From Veillonella magna DSM 19857 (lineage in GTDB: Bacteria; Bacillota; Negativicutes; Veillonellales; Veillonellaceae), in NCBI RefSeq assembly GCF_000428745.1, contig NZ_AUAN01000012.1:1-46139 (forward strand): DNA of 46,139 nt. Direction: 5' to 3'. Below, piece by piece: positions 8,639 through 17,001 of this stretch. Below the pieces are notes generated by a model, which made no database searches, was not told the origin of the DNA, and saw nothing but the letters and a program-made list of their open reading frames with translations. Position 1 is the stretch's first letter. Each line of letters opens with the position of its first letter. The translations under genes were made by a program, and so were the position numbers.

Positions 8639-9805
8639 ATGGATTGGACTACAAAACTTTCAACAACAGCACAAACATTACCCCCTTCGGGAATTCGCAA
8701 ATTCTGGGAAATGGCTATGTCCATTGATAACGTAATTTCTCTTTGCGTCGGCGAACCCGACTATGCACCACCGGCTAAAGTCATCGACAGTTGTATTGCC
8801 AGCTTGGAACGGCGGGAAACGAATTATACCGCCAACGCCGGTTTGTTGCCGTTGCGCACGGCTATTCGTCATTGGTACCACAGTCGTTACGGCGTTGACT
8901 ACATCGAAAACGAAATGATGCTCACCATCGGTGCCAGCGAAGCCATCGATTTAGCACTTCGCGTCTTGGTTAATCCCGGCGACGATGTACTCATTCCCGA
9001 TCCGTCCTACGTGGCCTATCCGGCAGAGGTTCATCTCATGCAAGCCAATCCCATCATGGTTCCCACTACCCTGGAGGAAGGATTTAAATTGACACCGGCT
9101 GCGCTAGAAAAACACATTACACCGAAGACACGCGTTCTTCTCATGGGCTACCCCAGCAATCCTACCGGTGCTATTTTAACGCGTCAGGATTTAGAAGGTA
9201 TTGCAGAAGTAGTAAAGAAACACGACCTTATTGTTGTAAGCGATGAAATTTATTCCGAACTCACCTATGACACCACCCATGTAAGTATTGCGTCTCTTCC
9301 CGGTATGAAAGAGCGCACCGTCATCCTTAACGGCTTCTCCAAAGCCTATGCTATGACGGGATTACGTATCGGCTTTATGTGTGCCCCTCACGAAGTCATC
9401 GATGCGGCCATTAAAATTCATCAGTACAGTATCGTTGCGCCGGCTACTCCGATTCAACACGGAGCGATTACAGCCTTAACCGAATGTGATGATGCAGTAA
9501 TTGATATGCGCAATGAATACAAGGCTCGCCGCGAACTTATCGTCACCGGCTTCCAAAAAATGGGATTACCGGTAGCCGTGCCGCAAGGTGCCTTCTACGT
9601 GTTCCCCGATATTTCTTCTACCGGACTTAGTGATGAAGAATTTGCCGAACAACTACTCCTTACAAAGCACGTAGCCGTTGTCCCCGGCTCGGCCTTCGGT
9701 GTATGCGGCAAGAATCGAATTCGTTGCTCCTATGCATCATCCCGTGAAACAATCGCCATCGCTTTACAACGCATCGGTGAATTCGTAGCGGAACATAGTA
9801 AATAA
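8639..9805 (+). CDS. Class I/II pyridoxal-phosphate aminotransferase
   Basis: This 388-residue fold-type I aminotransferase has the expected landmarks: a substrate-loop region near SLCVGEPDYAPP, the cofactor region TIGASEAIDLALRVL, PSNPTGA, VVSDEIYSELTYD and the Schiff-base lysine in NGFSKAYAMTGLRIGF. A C-terminal NRIRCSYASS supplies the carboxylate-binding arginine. It is closest in style to the AspC/PatA group acting on aspartate, aromatic or branched amino acids; the substrate is not readable. The ATG at 8639 has GAGG eight bases upstream, so the in-frame GTG at 8630 is less likely. It faces away from the RuBisCO-like gene, where methionine-salvage aminotransferases can occur, but this pairing is only suggestive. 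Confidence 0.9.
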   Translation: MDWTTKLSTTAQTLPPSGIRKFWEMAMSIDNVISLCVGEPDYAPPAKVIDSCIASLERRETNYTANAGLLPLRTAIRHWYHSRYGVDYIENEMMLTIGASEAIDLALRVLVNPGDDVLIPDPSYVAYPAEVHLMQANPIMVPTTLEEGFKLTPAALEKHITPKTRVLLMGYPSNPTGAILTRQDLEGIAEVVKKHDLIVVSDEIYSELTYDTTHVSIASLPGMKERTVILNGFSKAYAMTGLRIGFMCAPHEVIDAAIKIHQYSIVAPATPIQHGAITALTECDDAVIDMRNEYKARRELIVTGFQKMGLPVAVPQGAFYVFPDISSTGLSDEEFAEQLLLTKHVAVVPGSAFGVCGKNRIRCSYASSRETIAIALQRIGEFVAEHSK

Positions 9806-10162
9806 AACATATTACACCATTTATGTATGCGGCTACTCTCCTTAGAATAAACTGCCTATATAATCAACTACTCCCCTTAACATAAGCTGCTTGGAATATA
9901 TCGCGTCATAGTACACGAAATATATTCTTTAATACATAACGATAAACAAAACCCCTGCGAAGTATGGTTACGGTATATCCCATCTCCACACATCGCAGGG
10001 GTTTTATATTTTATATGTATATTTTATTTTTGTATTGTGCTTGTACAGTTAATACTGTTTTACACATGTACACAATATAATTACTCTATCATTAACAACT
10101 CGATACGATGGCTAATGATATATCCACATTGCAGTTTATTCTTATATCAGCGTCCGATGCTT
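9806..10162. other. Intergenic region with CU-rich direct repeats
   Basis: No protein gene is visible. Two 23-base direct repeats (9833-9855 and 9868-9890, 19 of 23 identical, period 35) each contain a pyrimidine block, CTCTCCTTA or CTCCCCTTA. An AT-rich inverted repeat, GAATATAT with ATATATTC, follows, and then the terminator at 9948-10005. The plus strand could yield a small RNA from the aminotransferase 3' end. Confidence 0.5.
9948..10005. terminator. Bidirectional terminator between convergent genes
   Basis: The arms AAAACCCCTGCGA (9948-9960) and TCGCAGGGGTTTT (9993-10005) are perfect complements around a 32-base loop, with T or A runs on both sides. It ends the aminotransferase transcript on the plus strand and the flavodoxin transcript on the minus strand. 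Confidence 0.75.
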
Positions 10163-10582
10163 TTATGCTTCAGCCAATGCTTTGCCCTGAGCTTCGCACT
10201 GCGCATTGCCATCGTCATCAGGTGCACCTAAAATAGCTACATTATCGGCAACAATTTCACCGCCGGCTGCTTTTACGCGTTCTGCCCAATCATCAAGCCA
10301 TGTACCGCCCCAGCCATAGGAGCCGAAGAGCACAACCTTCTTACCACTAAGTTTACCTTCCAATTCGTTGTAGAACGGTTCGAATTCCATATCTTCCAAC
10401 TGCTCTGCACCCATATCGGCACAACCTAATGCGAGTTTATCAAAAGCGGCTGCTTCATCCACCGTTACATCGCTAACAGATTTTACAACTACATCTTGAC
10501 CGGCTGCAGCAATTCCTTTGCCTACCGCTTCCGCCATAGCAGCCGTATTACCTGTACCGGACCAATAAATTACACCAATCAT
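10163..10582 (-). CDS. Flavodoxin
   Basis: This is a short-chain flavodoxin of 139 residues. It begins MIGVIYWSGTGNTAAMAEAV, where SGTGNT is the FMN phosphate loop. LFGSYGWGGTWLDDW near residue 85 and LGAPDD near 125 form the isoalloxazine-binding loops. It carries low-potential electrons in the cytoplasm and commonly replaces ferredoxin under iron limitation. The ATG at 10582 follows AAGGAGG by seven bases; longer frames starting at 10621 are unlikely because they would overlap the DUF3793 gene. It is the second gene of a two-gene unit with DUF3793, with 19 bases between them. Confidence 0.95.
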   Translation of the reverse strand: MIGVIYWSGTGNTAAMAEAVGKGIAAAGQDVVVKSVSDVTVDEAAAFDKLALGCADMGAEQLEDMEFEPFYNELEGKLSGKKVVLFGSYGWGGTWLDDWAERVKAAGGEIVADNVAILGAPDDDGNAQCEAQGKALAEA

Positions 10583-10601
10583 TGTTGTTACCTCCTTATT
10601 A

Positions 10602-11171
10602 CTAGCACGCAGTGGCCGCAACTAATGCGCCTAATGCCTTTCCATTTAACAGTTCTGTATGACAGAACTCGCGACAAACGCGAAAGCAGTAAAACGAACG
10701 CATTGCCGACACCTGATTTTCATACACTTTCCATTCACCGCACAGCTTATAGCCGTTTCCTTTCGAGGCGATAAAGGCTTTTACATCTACCAACGGATAG
10801 CCGAGAAACAAGCCGATTTCGTGAGGGAAATCAACCTCTGTTTCCACACGCCGTCGCAAACGCACTAACCATGCCTCTAGCGATTCCCTCGCATCATAGC
10901 CATAGCGCTTCAAAAACGCCATATGACCGGGTTGTCGCAAGTAGTCATCCAACATCTTCTTGCGATACACCAAGAGTAATCGCCGCTCTTTGCAATGACA
11001 AAGCTCGTAAAAATGCAAGCCCTTCGGATTAAATTGTGTATTATAGTCAGACAATACAGATGCCACCATTGTATCTACATTACGTGGTATCGCCACAAGG
11101 TTTGCTACCTTTATTCCCCGTATTGCCGGTGCACAATGATAACCGATAATATATTCTACCAAGTTTATCAT
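10602..11171 (-). CDS. DUF3793 family protein
   Basis: This 189-residue protein matches the DUF3793 pattern: YHCAPAIRGIKVANLVAIPR at the start, NPKGLHFYELC in the middle, EIGLFLGYPLVDVKAFI and GYKLCGEWKVY further on. Cysteines and histidines are frequent, notably HFYELCHCKERR and YCFRVCREFCHTELL. The function is unknown. It is regularly found beside flavodoxin or iron-uptake genes in anaerobic Firmicutes, and here it is directly upstream of a flavodoxin. A promoter with an operator-like inverted repeat lies about 100 bases upstream. A role in iron or redox stress is an inference. Confidence 0.85.
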   Translation of the reverse strand: MINLVEYIIGYHCAPAIRGIKVANLVAIPRNVDTMVASVLSDYNTQFNPKGLHFYELCHCKERRLLLVYRKKMLDDYLRQPGHMAFLKRYGYDARESLEAWLVRLRRRVETEVDFPHEIGLFLGYPLVDVKAFIASKGNGYKLCGEWKVYENQVSAMRSFYCFRVCREFCHTELLNGKALGALVAATAC

Positions 11172-11257
11172 ATGATCTACCTGCCTTCGTCATATATTCG
11201 GAGAACACTTGCTCTCATGGCCTGTCATACTAGTAAATCCGGATTTATCTGATAATT

Positions 11258-11297
11258 AATCTCATATTATTATCATATGAGATTTTTAGGAAAACAA
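11258..11297 (-). promoter_or_regulatory. Promoter with inverted repeat over its -10 box (DUF3793-flavodoxin)
   Basis: On the minus strand, TTGTTT (11292-11297), a 17-base spacer and GATAAT (11269-11274) form a good sigma-70-type promoter. The -10 box lies inside a perfect inverted repeat, AATCTCATAT (11258-11267) and ATATGAGATT (11275-11284). A repressor bound there would block the promoter; a Fur- or metal-type regulator is plausible given the flavodoxin. The rest of 11172-11489 holds only AT-rich sequence and the terminator at 11424. Confidence 0.6.
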
Positions 11298-11423
11298 TAA
11301 TTTTCTAATCATCTTCTGGCTTAATCATACAACCAAACCATAATTATGTCAATATAATTGATATTTATTTTCATTTACTTAATCGCATAGAGGTATGCAT
11401 TTTTGATACATGTCAGTCTATAT

Positions 11424-11460
11424 AAAAAGCGATACCGCATTATCTGCGCTATCGCTTTTC
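11424..11460 (-). terminator. Rho-independent terminator
   Basis: On the minus strand AAAAGCGATA pairs with TATCGCTTTTT around a loop of about 15 bases, followed by T-rich sequence. It is placed 30 bases after the stop of the exported protein and ends the 2-hydroxyacid dehydrogenase-glnS unit. Confidence 0.75.
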
Positions 11461-11489
11461 TTATATTATTAGAGACGCTTTGTAGCCGC

Positions 11490-12131
11490 TCACTTGGTTA
11501 CATTCATCATCTGTTTCAGTTGAGGCCATAACAGGGCATCATCGTCACCGGCAATTGCCAAGATACGCAAGGTTGGACCGAAGTAAATATTGTCATATAC
11601 CACCATATGCAATACCTCTTTATAGGTAACTCCTTTTTCGTTGGTCGCCACTTGTAAGGTACCTGTATATAGCCCCTTTTTTATTTCCTTTAACGGCTCA
11701 ACTACAGTATACGGCACCAAAATATTGGCACGGCCGCTATTTATTACCGCCGCTACTTCAGGCAAAGAGCTATCCTCCAAATCTTTGCCCTGTGCTGAAA
11801 TTACCGGCATTGATCCGTTAACCCCAAGCCGTTGCAAGCCCTGATCACCAAGGCGTACATCGCCGATCCACGCATACTTAACGACATCGTTATCCTTGTA
11901 ATTCAGCAGAAACGAATGGGCACTCAACAGCCCCATATCCATAAAGGCTGCTCTTGCCGTCATATCTGTACGACCTACAAATAACGCCTTGCCTTCCGTA
12001 GATCCCGCTGTAAAACCGGCAGGCACGTCCTTAGCCGATAACTCCACAGTGCGCAAGCCCGCAGCCTGGACACTGCTTGCCGTAAGTGCTCCCGCCAACA
12101 ACACGGCACAACACCACGCTTTGTAATTCAT
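11490..12131 (-). CDS. Exported protein of unknown function
   Basis: This protein of about 213 residues has a clear Sec signal peptide (hydrophobic CCAVLLAGALTASSVQA, cleavage likely after SVQA). The mature part is a beta-rich domain without recognised motifs; the segments MGLLSAHSFLLNY and EVLHMVVYDNIYFGPTLRIL are typical of its tone. With two membranes in this lineage, the protein is probably periplasmic. The second ATG (12131) is better spaced from GGGGAG than the first (12134). The gene follows glnS closely and ends at a terminator, so it is likely in the same transcript; there is no obvious functional link. Confidence 0.75.
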   Translation of the reverse strand: MNYKAWCCAVLLAGALTASSVQAAGLRTVELSAKDVPAGFTAGSTEGKALFVGRTDMTARAAFMDMGLLSAHSFLLNYKDNDVVKYAWIGDVRLGDQGLQRLGVNGSMPVISAQGKDLEDSSLPEVAAVINSGRANILVPYTVVEPLKEIKKGLYTGTLQVATNEKGVTYKEVLHMVVYDNIYFGPTLRILAIAGDDDALLWPQLKQMMNVTK

Positions 12132-12148
12132 CATGTACTCCCCGCCTT

Positions 12149-13819
12149 TTATCCTTTTTTCTGCATCTTAGCCCACGAATCGCGAAGACCGACAATACGA
12201 TTCATTACAATATGATTTTCCGTACTGTCCTTATCCGTTACAAAATAACCTTGACGCAAGAACTGGAAGTGGTCTTCCGGCTTTGTCGCAGCAAATGCCT
12301 GTTCGCCTTTTGCCTGACAAATCGTAAGCGAATTTGGATTGATTTGTTTTAAGAAGTCTTTATCCGGCGTTTCATCGTCGCTCTTCGTAAGCAAGTAATC
12401 ATATAGACGTACTTCCATATCCACTGCCGTAGCGGCATCAACCCAATGTAAAGTACCTTTTACTTTACGCTGACAACCGGAACCGCTGCGACTTTCCGGA
12501 TCATACGTGCAATGGATTTCCGTGATGACACCATCTGCGTCCTTCACTACATCTTCGCACTTAATAATATACGCACCCTTCAAGCGGACTTCCTTGCCCG
12601 GAGCCAGGCGGAAGAATTTCTTCACCGGTTCTTCCATAAAATCTGCCCGTTCAATGTATATTTCTCGGCTAAAGCTTACTTCACGACTGCCCATAGCTTC
12701 ATTTTCAGGATTGTTTTCCAATGTCAACATTTCCTGCTGACCTTCCGGATAGTTGGTAATAACAACCTTCACCGGATCGAGAACTGCCATCTGACGCGGC
12801 GCTTTCATTTTTAAATCTTCGCGAATGCAGAATTCGAGAAGGGCTACATCTACGATGCTATCCGCTTTAGCCACGCCGATACGCTGACAAAAATCACGAA
12901 TTGCCGCCGGCGTATAGCCACGACGACGCAAGCCAGAAATGGTAGGCATACGAGGATCATCCCAGCCGCTGACCAGCTTGAGTTCTACCAACTGACGCAG
13001 CTTGCGCTTACTCATAACCATATTGGTGATATTCAAACGAGCGAATTCAATCTGCTGTGGTTTTTCCGTATCGTCCCAATCTTCCAATACCCAATTATAT
13101 AGCGGGCGATGCACTTCAAACTCCAAGGTGCAGATGGAATGCGTAATGCGTTCGATAGCATCACTTACAGGATGCGCATAATCGTACATCGGATAAATGC
13201 ACCATTTATTTCCCGTACGATGATGTTCGGTATGTAAAATACGATATAATACAGGATCGCGCATAACAATATTCGGTGATGCCATGTCGATTTTAGCACG
13301 CAACACCTTTTCGCCATCTTTATATTTGCCGGCCTTCATTTCTTCAAACAACCGGAGATTTTCCTCTACCGAACGATTACGGTAAGGGCTGTCCGTCCCC
13401 GGCGTAGCAAAATCACCGCGGTTGGCCTTAATCTGTTCCGGTGTCTGATCATCTACATAGGCTTTGCCTTTTTTAATCAACACACACGCATAGTCATAGA
13501 GCTTATCGAAATAATCGGATGCATAGTACGGCTCCTTATCCCACTGGAAGCCCAACCATTTTACATCTTCTTCAATAGACTGTACGTATTCTACATCTTC
13601 TTTCACCGGATTGGTATCATCAAAGCGCAAATTGGTTTTCCCGCCATATGTCACACCGAGACCGAAGTTCAAGCAAATCGATTTGGCATGGCCGATATGC
13701 AAATAGCCGTTCGGCTCCGGCGGAAAACGAGTGTGTACACGCTTGCCGTACGTCCCCTCTTCATTGTCTTTGTTGATGATGGCTTCAATAAAATTTACTG
13801 CCTCATTTGTCGTTTCCAA
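12149..13819 (-). CDS. glnS: Glutaminyl-tRNA synthetase
   Basis: This class I synthetase charges tRNA-Gln with glutamine in the cytoplasm. The HIGH-type motif is [21 protein letters not shown] near residue 30 and the KMSKS-type motif is [12 protein letters not shown]. The anticodon-binding beta-barrels occupy the last 200 residues. The length of about 556 matches the E. coli enzyme (about 554). The start appears to be TTG at 13819: AGGAGGAG lies seven bases before it, whereas the longer frame from a GTG at 13846 would place that ribosome site inside the coding region and has none of its own. Confidence 0.96.
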   Translation of the reverse strand: METTNEAVNFIEAIINKDNEEGTYGKRVHTRFPPEPNGYLHIGHAKSICLNFGLGVTYGGKTNLRFDDTNPVKEDVEYVQSIEEDVKWLGFQWDKEPYYASDYFDKLYDYACVLIKKGKAYVDDQTPEQIKANRGDFATPGTDSPYRNRSVEENLRLFEEMKAGKYKDGEKVLRAKIDMASPNIVMRDPVLYRILHTEHHRTGNKWCIYPMYDYAHPVSDAIERITHSICTLEFEVHRPLYNWVLEDWDDTEKPQQIEFARLNITNMVMSKRKLRQLVELKLVSGWDDPRMPTISGLRRRGYTPAAIRDFCQRIGVAKADSIVDVALLEFCIREDLKMKAPRQMAVLDPVKVVITNYPEGQQEMLTLENNPENEAMGSREVSFSREIYIERADFMEEPVKKFFRLAPGKEVRLKGAYIIKCEDVVKDADGVITEIHCTYDPESRSGSGCQRKVKGTLHWVDAATAVDMEVRLYDYLLTKSDDETPDKDFLKQINPNSLTICQAKGEQAFAATKPEDHFQFLRQGYFVTDKDSTENHIVMNRIVGLRDSWAKMQKKG

Positions 13820-13861
13820 CCGTAATCTCCTCCTATATGCGGCCACGCCTTGGCGAAGCCC

Positions 13862-14839
13862 TTACTCCTTATAATTGATTTCTTCGTTCACACATGTTTT
13901 CAGCGGTTTTTGCTGCACGCCGTTTATAATATTATCCGCCGTTAAAAAGGCCATGTCCTTACGAGTTCTGTCCGTAAAGGATCCGATGTGCGGTACTACC
14001 AACACCTTACCGGTCTTCAGTAACGGATGGTCCGGCGGCAACGGTTCCGGATCGGTTACATCCAATGCAGCATAATCGATGTCACCTTCATTCAAGGCAT
14101 CCACCAATGCATCGGTATCTACAATTTTACCGCGTCCCACATTAACAAACAAGGCATCCTTTTTCATTTTTTTGAACGCTTCCCTATTCATCATGTGATA
14201 CGTTTCTTCCGTAAGCGGCGTCACAACCAGCACCACATCACTGTCCCGAAGCAGGCTGTCCATATCACGATATTCAATCATATACAAATGATCGTCCTTA
14301 CGAGGATGGCGATTATGGTAAATAACAGTCATACCGAAGGCACGAGCCCGGCGGGAAATTGATAAACCGATATTGCCCATACCGATAATCCCTAGCGTGG
14401 TGCGACTCAAATCACGCCCCTTAATATTCGACGGACGCTGTGCCCACTGGCCGGATGTAACGAACTCCATATTTTCCAGTATGCGACGACGCGCTGTCGC
14501 CACTAAGGTAAAGGCCAGCTCAGCCACCGTTTCCGTCAACACATGCGGTGTATTGCCATAGGGAATTCCCTTAGCCGTAAGATCATCCACCTTAACATTA
14601 TCATAGCCAACAGAAGCTTGGGCTATCACCTTCAGCTTCGGCGCATCCGCCACTAAGTCCGCATCAACGGACACATTATTAATACTCCAAAGTCCATCTG
14701 CTTCACGGAGCCATTCCTTTAATGTTTCCCGTGGCATCGGCGTCTTTTCCGTCCACTGTCTTACCTCTACGTGTTCACTTAAGTAGGCAATGGCATCCTT
14801 ACGCACCAACCCCGGTACAACAACCAACGGTTTTCCCAT
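13862..14839 (-). CDS. D-isomer-specific 2-hydroxyacid dehydrogenase
   Basis: This 325-residue NAD(P)-dependent oxidoreductase has the N- and C-terminal catalytic lobes around a Rossmann domain with GIIGMGNIG (GxGxxG). The catalytic residues are visible as Arg in VNVGRGKI, Glu in DVTDPEPLP and His in VVPHIGSFTDRTR. The family reduces glyoxylate, hydroxypyruvate or other 2-oxoacids; the GRHPR/glycerate dehydrogenase group fits best, but the exact substrate is not fixed. The ATG at 14839 has TGGAGG in front and is preferred over the ATG at 14875. It leads a unit with glnS. A TGTTATAAT extended -10 lies on the minus strand at 14922-14930. Confidence 0.92.
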   Translation of the reverse strand: MGKPLVVVPGLVRKDAIAYLSEHVEVRQWTEKTPMPRETLKEWLREADGLWSINNVSVDADLVADAPKLKVIAQASVGYDNVKVDDLTAKGIPYGNTPHVLTETVAELAFTLVATARRRILENMEFVTSGQWAQRPSNIKGRDLSRTTLGIIGMGNIGLSISRRARAFGMTVIYHNRHPRKDDHLYMIEYRDMDSLLRDSDVVLVVTPLTEETYHMMNREAFKKMKKDALFVNVGRGKIVDTDALVDALNEGDIDYAALDVTDPEPLPPDHPLLKTGKVLVVPHIGSFTDRTRKDMAFLTADNIINGVQQKPLKTCVNEEINYKE

Positions 14840-14921
14840 GGTAATCCCTCCAATCGTAACTCTCTGTTTTTTCATTTAGTATCGTCTACAGCCGGTGGCC
14901 ATATACGACATATGATGTACT

Positions 14922-14930
14922 ATTATAACA
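14922..14930 (-). promoter_or_regulatory. Extended -10 promoter of the 2-hydroxyacid dehydrogenase unit
   Basis: TGTTATAAT on the minus strand is a consensus extended -10; no good -35 box is seen at the usual distance. It lies about 85 bases before the ATG at 14839. Confidence 0.5.
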
Positions 14931-14994
14931 CATATTCACTCTTCTTAGGCTACGTTTGCCTATAAAATTTATATACTTATATACTGAATATACT

Positions 14995-15022
14995 TTGTTT
15001 AACCGCGCTCATCTGCTATACT
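14995..15022 (+). promoter_or_regulatory. Promoter of the 15125-16438 unit
   Basis: TTGTTT (14995-15000), a 16-base spacer and TATACT (15017-15022) form a good promoter on the plus strand. Transcription would start near 15029, leaving a 5' leader of about 95 bases before the chosen ATG at 15125. Confidence 0.6.
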
Positions 15023-15124
15023 AATGATATGAAATATAATACCGCTAGGTATGTAATTTCCTTATCCACTAATATAAACAGTACAAAAGAAACATGTATC
15101 TTAAAGAAAGAGAAGGATTGGACT

Positions 15125-15529
15125 ATGTCAGTATTAGAACAAATCGATGAGAAAGAAATCACCCTACGGGAGGCAAAGAGCATACTCGTAAAGCTGATTG
15201 CTGACTATGACCCGGATCTTCCTGTTTTCTTGACCATTGACGAACACGGTCTGAAAAAGACCTTCAGTCTTGTGCCTAAGAGAACAAGACGCCGTGCCAA
15301 CGGAGAAGCATTCAGCATCAGAGAAATCCCATTCGAAGAATTAGAAACAGTAACGGAACCGGGTACCTATTTGGCCATTGATAAATTTAACATGGCACCG
15401 GATACGGTAGTACCTTTTATTTACGGTCTCTACATTAACTATAAGAACGAACGCGATTTGCGCTTTTTCAACGACCGTAAAAGCTGCGAAAAGTGGCTGC
15501 TGAAAAAAATTAAACTTTTGGAAAAATAA
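15125..15529 (+). CDS. Hypothetical protein
   Basis: This 134-residue charged soluble protein, MSVLEQIDEKEITLREAK at its start, has no signal peptide or membrane segment. A basic patch, PKRTRRRANG, lies near residue 60 and the C-terminus is Lys-rich (KSCEKWLLKKIKLLEK). I do not recognise the family. The ATG at 15125 is chosen because AAGGA precedes it by seven bases, while an in-frame ATG at 15029 coincides with the predicted transcription start. It is followed after 15 bases by the fumarylacetoacetase-family gene and shares its promoter. Confidence 0.75.
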   Translation: MSVLEQIDEKEITLREAKSILVKLIADYDPDLPVFLTIDEHGLKKTFSLVPKRTRRRANGEAFSIREIPFEELETVTEPGTYLAIDKFNMAPDTVVPFIYGLYINYKNERDLRFFNDRKSCEKWLLKKIKLLEK

Positions 15530-15544
15530 GAGGAGTTGACAAGT

Positions 15545-16438
15545 ATGAAGGTTGCTACCTTTACAACCGCAAACGGCTTTCGTCAGTGGGGCGTCATCGA
15601 CGACGAAACACAGACGATTTTAGGAGCCGCCGATTTAGAGGAAGCGTATTTCTCGTTTCTCCCGGAAACCTTGGATGAACTTATCCGTGAAGGCGACGAA
15701 GGAATTCTGCAATTGGCGTCCACCTTGCAAAAGCATCGCGAAACACCGATTGCCGAGCCGTATCGCCTAAGCGAGGTAACCTTGGAAGCCCCGCTGACTA
15801 TGAATAAAAATGTAATTTGCGTCGGCAAAAATTACGATGAACACATTGCCGAATTCGATCGTGAAAAGGCAGCCGTACCGGAGCATCCCATTTTCTTCTC
15901 CAAGCTGCCGACCAGCGTTATCGGCCCGGGCAAAACGATTCGCCTGCACGAAGATACTACCTCACAGGTAGACTACGAAGGCGAATTGGCTATCATCATC
16001 GGTAAACGCGCCTCCCACATTCCGGCGGACGAAGTGTACGATCACATCTTCGGCTATACCATCGTCAACGATGTAACGGCGCGAGATTTGCAAAAGCGTC
16101 ACAGTCAATGGCTGTTGGGCAAGAGCCTGGATACCTTCTGTCCCATGGGACCGGCCATTCTCATCGGCGATAAGCAGCCGAAAACATTTGAAATTCATAC
16201 GTACGTTAATGACGAGTTACGCCAAACCGGTTCAACGGCGGATTTAATTTTTGACATCCCCACCTTGGTATCTACATTGAGTCGCTCCATTACTCTCGAG
16301 CCCGGTGACGTAATTGCCACCGGTACCCCTGCCGGTGTGGGCATGGGCTTTACACCGCCTCGCTTCCTGGCAGACGATGATAAAGTATCCATTACCATCA
16401 GCGATATCGGTACCCTTGAAAATCCGGTAGGACGCTAA
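15545..16438 (+). CDS. Fumarylacetoacetate hydrolase family protein
   Basis: This 297-residue protein has the FAH fold. The metal site is seen in QVDYEGELAIIIGK, where acidic residues bind Mg2+ or Mn2+. The catalytic region continues with NDVTARDLQKRHSQWLLGKSLD and DTFCPMGP, and the glycine-rich VIATGTPAGVGMG closes the active site. Members hydrolyse or decarboxylate 2-oxo-acids such as acylpyruvates or oxaloacetate, or isomerise hydroxymuconate-type intermediates; the substrate cannot be named here. The ATG at 15545 has GAGGAG nine bases upstream and is preferred to the TTG at 15536. A structured terminator follows. Confidence 0.92.
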   Translation: MKVATFTTANGFRQWGVIDDETQTILGAADLEEAYFSFLPETLDELIREGDEGILQLASTLQKHRETPIAEPYRLSEVTLEAPLTMNKNVICVGKNYDEHIAEFDREKAAVPEHPIFFSKLPTSVIGPGKTIRLHEDTTSQVDYEGELAIIIGKRASHIPADEVYDHIFGYTIVNDVTARDLQKRHSQWLLGKSLDTFCPMGPAILIGDKQPKTFEIHTYVNDELRQTGSTADLIFDIPTLVSTLSRSITLEPGDVIATGTPAGVGMGFTPPRFLADDDKVSITISDIGTLENPVGR

Positions 16439-16452
16439 GTCGTTAACCAAAT

Positions 16453-16563
16453 AAAAAAAGCCTTTGGATTTGTCGTTAATAAACTGACCCCCGATTGTTA
16501 GACCTAACATCTAACGACCGGGGGCAGTTCAGTTTTAGACAACCTAAAGGCTTTTATTTTTTT
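16453..16563. terminator. Long nested hairpin terminator
   Basis: The outer arms AAAAGCCTTTGG and CCTAAAGGCTTTT enclose an inner stem in which AACTG-A-CCCCCG pairs with CGGGGG-CAGTT (one bulge), capped by GTTAG with CTAAC. T-runs occur on both strands. It can end the FAH transcript (plus) and the 46-residue gene (minus), but at about 110 bases it is far longer than needed. Confidence 0.65.
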
Positions 16564-16702
16564 ACACGCCAAGCAACCAGAATACGCCTAATCGCAATAA
16601 ACTTAACAGGATAACGAGGCTCCCCAAAAAGTGAAGCGTCCCTTCCATGCCTTGTCCAAAACGAGTAAGCCCTGTTTTATTAATAAGTTCAAAATAACAC
16701 AT
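16562..16702 (-). CDS. Small membrane protein, 46 residues
   Basis: A short frame begins with ATG at 16702, seven bases after a consensus GGAGG, and ends at the terminator. It encodes MCYFELINKTGLTRFGQGM followed by a hydrophobic stretch (LHFLGSLVILLSLLRLGVFW) likely to span the inner membrane. I do not recognise the family. Support for its being a real gene comes from the strong ribosome site, the membrane-like composition, and an upstream element shared with the leader of the RuBisCO-like gene. It may be a single-span regulatory or stress peptide; this is speculation. Confidence 0.65.
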   Translation of the reverse strand: MCYFELINKTGLTRFGQGMEGTLHFLGSLVILLSLLRLGVFWLLGV

Positions 16703-16755
16703 AGTGTCACCTCCGCATATAGTTGTGTATCCCCATCATTACCTCTCAAGCATGC

Positions 16756-16794
16756 ACCGCCCACAATTATTTTGTCTGTGCTCCGGCGGTATGA
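16756..16794 (-). promoter_or_regulatory. Leader element shared with the RuBisCO-like gene
   Basis: On the minus strand TCATACCGCCGGAG and TGTGGGCGGT flank a 15-base insert; the same two blocks occur at 8462-8486 with only one base between them. ACCGCC and GGCGGT pair, and within the insert CACA can pair with TGTG. The rest of 16703-17001 shows only AT-rich sequence. Confidence 0.5.
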
Positions 16795-17001
16795 CAAGTA
16801 CGGTATTGTCTACGAAATATTTCATTACCTTTATGGTACTACATTTTGATAATTTAACTCAAGTTATAATTTATATTAGATATACGCTTTTCTCATATGA
16901 TATACTGATACCAAACCATGCCTTACCTTACAAGGCATATCCACATTATGCGGGTTTCATCTTGATGTTGTATTTCGTATATTCACGAGGGATATCTCAT
17001 T

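Noticed and set aside
13820-13846. N-terminal extension of glnS from a GTG
   Set aside because: It would place the strong AGGAGGAG inside the coding sequence and has no site of its own.
15029-15124. Longer N-terminus for the 15125 gene
   Set aside because: The upstream ATG coincides with the predicted transcription start and has no ribosome site; AAGGA precedes the ATG at 15125.
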